A DNA stretch of 9,758 nt from Myxococcales bacterium (GTDB lineage Bacteria > Myxococcota > Bradymonadia > REDH01): positions 1 to 9,758 of the forward strand of contig JAGWVZ010000098.1 in the NCBI GenBank assembly GCA_018970625.1. The letters are read 5' to 3'. The translations under genes were made by a program, and so were the position numbers. The notes under the pieces are model-generated. The model was given only the letters and a program-made list of their open reading frames with translations, made no database searches and was not told the DNA's origin. Shown here piece after piece: positions 1-5,472 of the stretch (the stretch's first letter is position 1; each line of letters starts with the position of its first letter).

Positions 1-1
1 C

Positions 2-706
2 AGGGCCAAAATCGCCGCCGAAAGTGCTGCAGCACACGACCACCAACGGCTGAGCGCTCGCGTCGAGATGTTGGTCCGGGTAAGGCTGAGCGAGCATACC
101 GAGCCCGAAATCAAACGGCTGTCTGGCGAGCTTGATCGGGCAAGGCAGTCGCTGGCACACGAACTGGAGGTGCGTCAGTCGCTCGTGCAGCTGGCCACTA
201 CTGACCCGCTGACCGGACTGCCGAATCGGCGCTCGCTAACCCTTGTCGGAAACGCGCACCTGCGTTCTCGCTATGCGGCTGAGTTTCCGATTACCCTGCT
301 TGCGATGGATCTGGATTTCTTTAAGCGAATCAATGATTTGTGGGGTCATGCCGCCGGCGATGCCGTGCTGGTGGCGGTCGCAGATGTGCTGCGAGCCGAG
401 CTACCTGCGTGGGCAACCGTGGCGCGTATTGGGGGGGAAGAGTTTGTGGCGGTGGTGCCCGACCTGAACCTCGAACGCGGGCTGGAGCTGGCCGAACGGG
501 TGCGGCAGCGACTTTCGGCCGTGCAGGTGGAGCGCCCCGAAGGCGTCATCGCGACGACGGTGAGTGTGGGTGTCGTTGAGGCCGCGCTCGACAAGTCGTT
601 TGAGTGGTCGATGGAGCTCGCTGACCGCTGCTGTTATCGCGCCAAAGAAATGGGTCGAAACCGGGTCTGCTCGGTTGCCGACCTGCTCGAAGTATTCCCG
701 GGTTGA
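2..706 (+). CDS. Diguanylate cyclase, GGDEF domain (5' end outside window)
   Basis: Makes the second messenger c-di-GMP from two GTP in the cytoplasm. The frame is open to the left edge, so the ATG at 68 is probably internal; 234 residues are visible. Residues 1 to about 65 are charged and helical, like the coiled coil or signalling helix that links a sensor or receiver domain to GGDEF. The catalytic domain follows: a DPLTGLPNRR entry motif (about 68-77), the metal- and GTP-binding stretch DLDFFKRINDLWGH, the active-site loop GGEEF (about 144-148), and a C-terminal YRAKEMGRNRV motif. All hallmarks of an active cyclase are present. The product-inhibition I-site (RxxD, a few residues before GGEEF) is replaced by PAWA, so feedback inhibition is probably lost. 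The sensor part lies outside the window, so the input signal is unknown. It is convergent with the VWA lipoprotein gene. Confidence 0.93.
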   Translation, partial: RAKIAAESAAAHDHQRLSARVEMLVRVRLSEHTEPEIKRLSGELDRARQSLAHELEVRQSLVQLATTDPLTGLPNRRSLTLVGNAHLRSRYAAEFPITLLAMDLDFFKRINDLWGHAAGDAVLVAVADVLRAELPAWATVARIGGEEFVAVVPDLNLERGLELAERVRQRLSAVQVERPEGVIATTVSVGVVEAALDKSFEWSMELADRCCYRAKEMGRNRVCSVADLLEVFPG

Positions 707-780
707 CGGGAAGGCTCGGTGCGGGTGTGTCAGTTGAGCTTTCGCCGGCCAAAAGGCAGCCACCGGTCCATCCTGCGTTC

Positions 781-813
781 GAGTCGCGAAGATGAACCGC
801 CGACTCAGATTTT
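781..813 (+). terminator. Possible intrinsic terminator after the diguanylate cyclase gene
   Basis: GAGTCG (781-786) pairs perfectly with CGACTC (801-806). Two further pairs (787-788 with 798-799) form across a one-base bulge, leaving a 9-nt loop. The stem is followed by AGATTTT (807-813). It lies 75 bp after the cyclase stop and overlaps the stop codon of the convergent lipoprotein gene. On the minus strand the stem is not followed by a T run, so it would act only for rightward transcription. The T tract is short, so this is a moderate-to-weak call. Confidence 0.35.
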
Positions 814-2781
814 GGCGCCGATCGGGGGCACCAGGATGGTGACGAGCCGGGAGCCCAGCGAGCCGCCGTCGCTGGTGATGAGATCGATGTACACCAGGAA
901 CACCTGAGGTACCGCGGCCTCACGCACGCACTCGTTCTGCGCCTCCAACTCGAACGTAACGCTTGACCCCGGAGTGACGTCGCCGAAGCCATCCAGCACG
1001 CCGTCGCCGTTGGTGTCGATCGGCCGCGGCGCAGCCGCACATCCCACGGTGGTAGCCCGCAGTGGGCGAATGGCGTTGATAAAGCAGGTGGTGTCGATGC
1101 CACTGACGGCGAATTCTTCTTCGTCGCGTCGTGCCACGGGCGTGATGTCAAAGAGCGAGCTGTTCAACAGGGTCTCAATGCCGTTGATGATGCTGCCGTC
1201 GATGGCGCCACTGCCACCGAATAGTCCGCTGGCGACCTTGAATACCAGTGGGCATGTACCACCGCTGGTGGATTCCCCAGCGCCGTTGACGCCTGTGCAG
1301 CACTGCGATTCTCCGCAGCCGGCGGGGCGCTCGGCACCCGTTCCCCACGCGCACGGCCGCACCGTCGCACCCGTTTCGCGTGCAAAGGACACGAGGTCGT
1401 CCGTGGCGGGGCTGCTGAAGCTTGACAGGAAGCTCGTACCAATCGCGACGCCGATGACTTTTGTGCGCGCCGCCTCGAGCGCGTCGAATGCCTCAGCACG
1501 TGATGCGCCAAAGGGAACGCCATTCTCGTCGCGCGCCTGCGTCTCGTTATCGGTGATGTGCACTACCACCCGGACCTGACTGTTGCGGAAACCAACGCCA
1601 CCTTCGGTGCCGTCGGCGACGCCCGGCACGAGCCCTGCAGCGGGGTCAAACGCCGGCGTGGTGTAGCCGCTGCCGCCGCAACCCGGCTCGCTTCGGCCTG
1701 CGCCCGTCGCGATCTGGTACAGCGCCTCAATACCTGACTCGGGGAGGTCGCCGCCTGCCTCGAGCGCGAGTGCGTCCGTGCCAGCCTGCGCTGCGGATAG
1801 ATCGGTGGTAATGCGCTGACGCAACCGGAAAGGCACATCGCGCGGCCCACCATACGGCGAGCAGGGGAAGTCGGCGAAGCTGGTGATGGCGAGACCCACC
1901 TCGCTGATGCGGGCGCTCAACTGGGGGAAAATCGTGGTCCGCAGGCTCGAACGCAGGCTGTTGATGGGCGAACCCATCGACGCCGTCACGTCCATGTTGA
2001 ACACGACGTCGCCCGTCTCGAGCTGCGTCTCAATGTCGAGCTCGTCGGTCTTGGGCGGCTCTTCGTAGGGCAGCTCAAAGTAGAAGTCGACCAGCCCGGA
2101 GATGTCGCTCGCGGGATCGCAGGCATCTGAGCCAAAGGCGATCTCGACCATGTCCAGATACCCGTCGCCGTCTGTGTCGCGCTGCGTGGAATCGGTGCTA
2201 TCCGGACACCCCGTCTCTTCGGAGTCGAGTAACGAGTCGCCGTCGGCGTCCAGATCCAGAAAGTCCGGAGACCCATCGCTATCGAGATCGGAGCCCGGAC
2301 GGCCTGAACCCGGATCGCGGCGATACTCGTTGGCGTCCAGAATTCCGTCGCCGTCCGAGTCCGTGTCGAGGTTGTTGGGGATGCCGTCTTCGTCGAAGTC
2401 TTCGGTGCCTTCCACCGCGTCGGTAATCCCGTCGCCGTCGGTGTCCGTCAGGTCCACCACGACATCGGGCGCGGTCTCTGTATCGGGTGAGGGTGGCACA
2501 TCGGGCGACACATCGGGGCTGACCTCGGGCTCGCCGGAGTCTTCAGGTGTCCCGGTATCCTCAGGCTCGGTGCCACTGTCGACGACGTCAGTCGTTACGT
2601 CGTCATCGCCAGTGTCTTCATCGGATTCACCGCGTACATCCTGACAACGACGAGAGTTACACACGTCTTCATCGGTGCCGGCGTCGGCCAGCGAACCCGC
2701 GGGTACACCGCAGGCGTTCGTCAACAGCGCGCAGGCCGCAAGCACAAAGAGGGGGCGGAGAGGCGTGACCACGGATTTCAC
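805..2781 (-). CDS. VWA-domain lipoprotein with acidic stalk and TSP3-like calcium repeats
   Basis: Predicted exported lipoprotein of 658 aa; exact function unknown, probably surface adhesion or sensing. Residues 1-23 form a signal peptide with an imperfect lipobox (LTNAC), so Cys24 would be lipidated. Residues about 30-112 are an Asp/Glu/Thr/Ser/Pro-rich low-complexity stalk. Residues about 112-222 hold repeated DTDGDG and DSDGDG motifs of the thrombospondin type 3 / EF-hand-like class, expected to bind Ca2+. A von Willebrand factor A domain follows (about 258-475) with a MIDAS-type DVTAS (264-268), a GGDLPESG segment (343-350) typical of VWA domains, and a VVVHITD strand ending at Asp411. 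Cys-rich loops lie inside and after it (about 477-510). One more DTNGDGVLD loop sits at about 589-597, ahead of a beta-rich C terminus. The start is GTG, chosen because it directly precedes the signal peptide; no strong ribosome binding site is visible. It appears monocistronic. Confidence 0.88.
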   Translation of the reverse strand: MKSVVTPLRPLFVLAACALLTNACGVPAGSLADAGTDEDVCNSRRCQDVRGESDEDTGDDDVTTDVVDSGTEPEDTGTPEDSGEPEVSPDVSPDVPPSPDTETAPDVVVDLTDTDGDGITDAVEGTEDFDEDGIPNNLDTDSDGDGILDANEYRRDPGSGRPGSDLDSDGSPDFLDLDADGDSLLDSEETGCPDSTDSTQRDTDGDGYLDMVEIAFGSDACDPASDISGLVDFYFELPYEEPPKTDELDIETQLETGDVVFNMDVTASMGSPINSLRSSLRTTIFPQLSARISEVGLAITSFADFPCSPYGGPRDVPFRLRQRITTDLSAAQAGTDALALEAGGDLPESGIEALYQIATGAGRSEPGCGGSGYTTPAFDPAAGLVPGVADGTEGGVGFRNSQVRVVVHITDNETQARDENGVPFGASRAEAFDALEAARTKVIGVAIGTSFLSSFSSPATDDLVSFARETGATVRPCAWGTGAERPAGCGESQCCTGVNGAGESTSGGTCPLVFKVASGLFGGSGAIDGSIINGIETLLNSSLFDITPVARRDEEEFAVSGIDTTCFINAIRPLRATTVGCAAAPRPIDTNGDGVLDGFGDVTPGSSVTFELEAQNECVREAAVPQVFLVYIDLITSDGGSLGSRLVTILVPPIGAKI

Positions 2782-2808
2782 CTGAGTTCAAAGAGGCGCA
2801 ACCCCCGA

Positions 2809-2837
2809 ACGATACCGCTCTTTTTTCCCGTCGCCAA
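2809..2837 (-). promoter_or_regulatory. Candidate sigma-70-type promoter for the VWA lipoprotein gene
   Basis: Read on the minus strand, TTGGCG (2837-2832) is followed after exactly 17 bases by TATCGT (2814-2809). Each hexamer matches four of six consensus positions. Transcription would start near 2802, leaving a leader of about 20 nt before the GTG start codon. The spacer contains an A6 run. Myxobacterial promoters often deviate from the E. coli consensus, so this is only a candidate. Confidence 0.3.
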
Positions 2838-2859
2838 ATGTTTCGTTTGCATGACGCAG

Positions 2860-2997
2860 TCAGGTGGTGCTCATCGAATCCGTCTGCATCATCTGATACC
2901 AACTGCGAATACCAGCTGAAATGGCCTGCTGAATAGCGGCGAATATCGTGCTCGCCAGACTGTTGCCAGCATCGATGCGCTGCATGTACCGGTGCAT
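2860..2997 (-). CDS. Possible small protein, 45 aa (unrecognised)
   Basis: A 45-codon reading frame lies in the gap between yaeQ and the VWA lipoprotein gene. It starts ATG at 2997 (an internal ATG lies at 2985, and a TTG six codons upstream) and ends TGA at 2860-2862. The peptide has a basic N terminus (MHRYMQRID) followed by an alternating hydrophobic/polar stretch, SLASTIFAAIQQAISAGI, that could form an amphipathic or short membrane-associated helix, then a Met/Ser/Thr-rich tail. Third codon positions are about 69% G or C by my count, lower than expected for established genes in DNA of this composition. A purine-rich AGGGG directly abuts the first ATG, which is too close for a normal ribosome binding site. 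I do not recognise it. It could be an untranslated spacer. Confidence 0.25.
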   Translation of the reverse strand: MHRYMQRIDAGNSLASTIFAAIQQAISAGIRSWYQMMQTDSMSTT

Positions 2998-3007
2998 CCC
3001 CTGGCGC

Positions 3008-3034
3008 CCTGCCAATCAAGGACTAATTTGCAGG
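3008..3034 (-). repeat. Imperfect inverted repeat just after the yaeQ stop
   Basis: CCTGC (3008-3012) pairs with GCAGG (3030-3034). After one mismatch, AAT (3014-3016) pairs with ATT (3026-3028), leaving a 9-base loop. The element begins two bases beyond the yaeQ stop codon on the minus strand. It is not followed by a T run in either direction, so it is not a standard intrinsic terminator. It could be an mRNA 3'-end or processing hairpin, or chance. Confidence 0.3.
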
Positions 3035-3035
3035 T

Positions 3036-3575
3036 TCATGGGTCAATGGGCACAGGTTCAGGTGTAAATTCCATGCTACCACGCCCAGTATCGACGTAGA
3101 CGATGCCTTCATTGACCGTCACATTCCATACGTTGCGTCGGTCCAGCAGCGGCTCCAGCTGCTGCACCAGCGGCTGCAGGCCAATCACCGGTATCTGCCC
3201 GCCGCGATGAATCTTTTTACCACGCAGGCCGCCGAGCACCAGCTCCAGGTCGCGGTGCGCGTAAATCTTGACGGTGGCACACAGCTTCGCAGCCTTGTGC
3301 ACGCGGTCGGCCGCCGGCGCACCTACCTCAATCCAGAGCCGCATGCCCCCCGTTTCATCCGCCACAAACACACCGGGCTCGTCGGGAAACGCTATGCCAC
3401 GGCCGAGCTGAATCGTGGGCTCATACTCCATGGCCCACGCCAGAACCCGCGCGAGCATCAGCGCGTCCGACTCGGACGGATGGCGCGCCACCACAATCTC
3501 GTCGCTCGCATACACACCACGATCCACGTTCGAAACGTCGATCGCAAACCGAAACATCGTCGCGCCAAGAGCCAT
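3036..3575 (-). CDS. yaeQ: YaeQ family protein
   Basis: A 179-aa protein matching the YaeQ family in length and along its whole sequence. It has an N-terminal MALGATMFRFAIDVSNVDRG, then VVARHPSES, an LLA-like helix (LARVLAWAM), FPDEPGVF, the LWIEVG core, and a VNEGIVYVD strand near the C terminus. YaeQ proteins adopt a PD-(D/E)XK nuclease-like fold. Their biochemical role is not settled, and older links to transcription antitermination are weak. The ATG at 3575 is preferred over the one at 3593 because GGAAGG lies six bases before it and family members begin MAL. At the position before LWIE where relatives I recall carry an acid, this protein has Arg79; Glu83 and Lys94 remain. It lies 77 bp after the preceding gene, probably in one operon with it and the OsmC gene. 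Confidence 0.9.
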   Translation of the reverse strand: MALGATMFRFAIDVSNVDRGVYASDEIVVARHPSESDALMLARVLAWAMEYEPTIQLGRGIAFPDEPGVFVADETGGMRLWIEVGAPAADRVHKAAKLCATVKIYAHRDLELVLGGLRGKKIHRGGQIPVIGLQPLVQQLEPLLDRRNVWNVTVNEGIVYVDTGRGSMEFTPEPVPIDP

Positions 3576-3581
3576 AAGCTG

Positions 3582-3587
3582 CCTTCC
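3582..3587 (-). promoter_or_regulatory. Shine-Dalgarno that fixes the yaeQ start
   Basis: GGAAGG on the minus strand is followed by CAGCTT and then the ATG at 3575. This is good spacing and supports the shorter 179-aa YaeQ reading over the upstream ATG at 3593, which lies outside the conserved family start. Confidence 0.6.
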
Positions 3588-3652
3588 GTTCAACAGAGTG
3601 AGCGCGGCCCATAGTCCCTTCTGCGCCCGGCGTCAGCTTTCCCTTTCGCAAC

Positions 3653-4060
3653 TTACTCGACGGGCTCGCTCCACAGTCCATGTTGTTGCAACCATCCCAC
3701 GAGCGCTGGCAGGGCGGCATGCCGCCTGAGCACGACCCGAAACAACCCGCGATCGTGTACGCATCCGGTTGGGATTTCGTCGCTGTTATCCCCCTCCCAA
3801 AGGGACTCAAACAGCAGCTGCCAGGTCGCCGGCGTTCGCAGCGGCGCGGCTGATTCTGCCAGTAACTCAGGCGGTTGTGTGCCGTCGGCCTGCCACAGCT
3901 GCACCCGGTCATGCAGACCGGCGTACCAGCGACCGTCCCGCGCGTGCAGCAGCCATCCGGTCTCGGGCAGCATCGCCACAATGTCGGGCCGCGCCAGCCA
4001 CAGCCGTCGCTCTTCCAGCGCACTCACCTGAGCGCCGTCAGGCGCAGCAAACCCATCCAT
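3653..4060 (-). CDS. Hypothetical protein, 135 aa, between osmC-like gene and yaeQ
   Basis: I do not recognise a family. It is a soluble, probably cytoplasmic protein with no signal peptide or membrane segment. It is Trp- and Leu-rich, with an alternating pattern (ETGWLLHARDGRWYAGLHD, VQLWQADG) that suggests a small beta-sheet domain, followed by helical segments (ATWQLLFESLWEG, ALVGWLQQHGLW). Only one Cys is present. The ATG start lies 4 bp after the stop of the upstream OsmC-family gene, so the two are almost certainly co-transcribed and perhaps translationally coupled; yaeQ follows 77 bp after its stop. The tight spacing and a length well above chance for this frame support a real gene. 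A role connected to OsmC or YaeQ is only inference from position. Confidence 0.72.
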   Translation of the reverse strand: MDGFAAPDGAQVSALEERRLWLARPDIVAMLPETGWLLHARDGRWYAGLHDRVQLWQADGTQPPELLAESAAPLRTPATWQLLFESLWEGDNSDEIPTGCVHDRGLFRVVLRRHAALPALVGWLQQHGLWSEPVE

Positions 4061-4064
4061 CGTG

Positions 4065-4496
4065 TTACACCAGCTCGTCGTGAATCAGCGTCGAAGACTT
4101 CAGCGTCTGATGCACGGGGCACTTCGCCGCAATCTCGAGCATCCTCGCGCGCTGCTCGCCCGTCATGGGCCCTGTCATGCGGATGCTTCGCGTAATGCGG
4201 TCAATCTTCTGTGTTCCCGGTCGGTCGTCCGTGCATTCCTCGCAATCCTTGCGATAGACCTTCTCGTGGCTGAGCTCCACCTGCACACCCTCCATCGGAA
4301 TCCCCTTTCGGGTTGCATACATACGCATGGTCATCACGGTACAGGCACCCAGTGAGGACAGCAGCAGCTCGTAGGGGGACGGCCCCAGATCGGTTCCACC
4401 AAGGTCGACCGGTTCGTCCGCAATGAGCACATGGGTTGCCGTGCGCGCACGCACCTTGTAGCCTTCGTCGAGGATAACCTGCACGGTGGTAGACAT
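4065..4496 (-). CDS. OsmC family peroxiredoxin-like protein
   Basis: A 143-aa cytoplasmic protein of the OsmC/Ohr superfamily. These are thiol peroxidases that detoxify organic hydroperoxides, in many members with dihydrolipoyl or similar thiol reductants. The N-terminal strand pair (VLIADEPVDLGG) leads to the diagnostic segment GPSPYELLLSSLGACTVMT, which holds Glu43 and the peroxidatic Cys52. The second Cys is in KCPVHQTL (Cys126). A DCEEC insertion (84-88) marks the subgroup of short OsmC-like proteins, distinct from classical Ohr. Two extra cysteines here may give additional redox or metal chemistry. It is the first gene of the minus-strand set osmC-orf-yaeQ and is divergent from the ten-Cys lipoprotein gene, with a 98-bp shared upstream region. 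The ribosome binding site is weak (GGA about 8 bases before the ATG). Confidence 0.92.
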   Translation of the reverse strand: MSTTVQVILDEGYKVRARTATHVLIADEPVDLGGTDLGPSPYELLLSSLGACTVMTMRMYATRKGIPMEGVQVELSHEKVYRKDCEECTDDRPGTQKIDRITRSIRMTGPMTGEQRARMLEIAAKCPVHQTLKSSTLIHDELV

Positions 4497-4594
4497 GGCG
4501 TGATCCGACGGGTATCGAAAGGAGAAGGGCTCGAAACGTTCACGCTGGTTCGACTCGGCCAGCGCTCTGCGAGCAACCTACGCACCCGGTCGAG

Positions 4595-5407
4595 ATGTCA
4601 CAACCTTGCTCCAGCGCCTTTTTCCTTGTCGCGGTGATCGTGGTCAGCACGTCGGGGTGCCAGACTGGAGCCACGACCAGCGATGAAGGGTCCGCGGCAC
4701 CCGCAGCACTCGCCAGCGCGGGTTCATCTCAGGTGCCCGAGGTGGTCGCGCCGGCCGATACTTTTGCCGCCCTGCGAGCCGCCTTGAATGACCCGGCGCA
4801 GCTGGCGACCGTCGAGCGTCCCGACCTGTTTCAGCCCGGCCTCCAGCCCTGCACGAGCGACGGTGAGTGTCGCATCGCGCAACCCAGCGACTGGTCGGCC
4901 GATGTGGAATGCTGCTACGAATATGGCTGCACGCTGGACTACGTGGCCATCAACGCCGACAACCAGAGCGCCCTGCGTGCGTGGCAGCGCGTGCATCCAT
5001 ATGATTGTACAGCACATTTGCAGGCGAATGGTCCGTGCGAGAACCGCGCGATGCAGTGCGGTCTGTCGCAGGACCCGCCCGATGCGGCGTGCATCGAGGG
5101 GCAGTGCGCGGTTCGATTTCCACCGACGTGGCCGGTGATTGACCTCGCGGTGCAGACCTGCGCGGTGGACGCCGAGTGTACTCCGGTGCGGCCCGGAGCC
5201 ACTACGTTGCAGGAGCGGTGTTGCCATGACCGCTGTGATGCGCAGTGGATGGCCGTAAACCAGCAGACCGCCGGCGAGCTTCGTGCCTGGTTGGCCATGA
5301 CGCCGGCCGGTGCGTGCGACGACCTCACCTGCGGTGAGACGGTGGCTTGTGAGCCTTCCCCGCCAGCTGTCGCGTGCGCCTCAGGCCTGTGCATGCTCGC
5401 CCGCTGA
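4595..5407 (+). CDS. Lipoprotein with two tandem ten-cysteine modules
   Basis: Predicted exported lipoprotein of 270 aa, function unknown. Residues 1-21 are hydrophobic, with a lipobox-like TSGC (Cys22). The N-region has no positive charge, which is unusual for a signal peptide, but no better in-frame start is seen upstream. Residues about 23-80 are a linker. Two homologous modules follow, about 85-175 and 188-268. Each carries ten Cys in the same order, with similar spacing: 86, 92, 106, 107, 112, 138, 148, 155, 166, 171, and 189, 195, 209, 210, 214, 241, 246, 252, 261, 266. Both share an AxN...LRAW core and a Cys pair (CC). Ten cysteines per module implies up to five disulfides each, or metal binding, in the periplasm or outside the cell. 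It is divergent from the OsmC-family gene and convergent with the next gene. Confidence 0.85.
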   Translation: MSQPCSSAFFLVAVIVVSTSGCQTGATTSDEGSAAPAALASAGSSQVPEVVAPADTFAALRAALNDPAQLATVERPDLFQPGLQPCTSDGECRIAQPSDWSADVECCYEYGCTLDYVAINADNQSALRAWQRVHPYDCTAHLQANGPCENRAMQCGLSQDPPDAACIEGQCAVRFPPTWPVIDLAVQTCAVDAECTPVRPGATTLQERCCHDRCDAQWMAVNQQTAGELRAWLAMTPAGACDDLTCGETVACEPSPPAVACASGLCMLAR

Positions 5408-5472
5408 ACGCTGCGGCGTAGCTGTTCTGAAGCGCTGGAAAACCCTCAGGAATCTGCGCCCGAATCGGGGTC

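Noticed and set aside
2160..2460. Repeated CCGTCGCCGTC-like units that could suggest a minisatellite or CRISPR-like array
   Set aside because: Spacing is irregular and in frame. The repeats are the reverse complement of codons for DGD motifs in the calcium-binding repeats, and the same words recur in the MopE-like gene for the same reason.
2102..2644. A 180-codon Ser-rich open frame on the plus strand opposite the calcium repeats
   Set aside because: The Ser/Pro/Gly-rich sequence mirrors the Asp/Glu/Gly codons of the TSP3-like repeats and stalk on the other strand. It has no domain or ribosome binding site.
2796..2826. AGAGGCG...CGCTCT followed by TTTTTT, a terminator-like shape on the plus strand
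   Set aside because: No plus-strand gene ends upstream, since the adjacent gene is on the minus strand. The stem has a bulge and a long loop, and the A/T run fits better in the spacer of the candidate minus-strand promoter.
2969..2978. Perfect 10-bp palindrome GCATCGATGC
   Set aside because: A single short palindrome in the gap, inside the candidate small ORF, with no second copy or regulator nearby to suggest an operator.
2669..3019. A 116-codon minus-strand frame spanning the VWA gene start and the gap
   Set aside because: It overlaps the signal-peptide region of the VWA lipoprotein in another frame and its product shows no domain features.
5408..5472. Possible bidirectional terminator between the two convergent lipoprotein genes
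   Set aside because: Only weak stems (for example CTCAG/CTGAG) without T runs on either strand were found.
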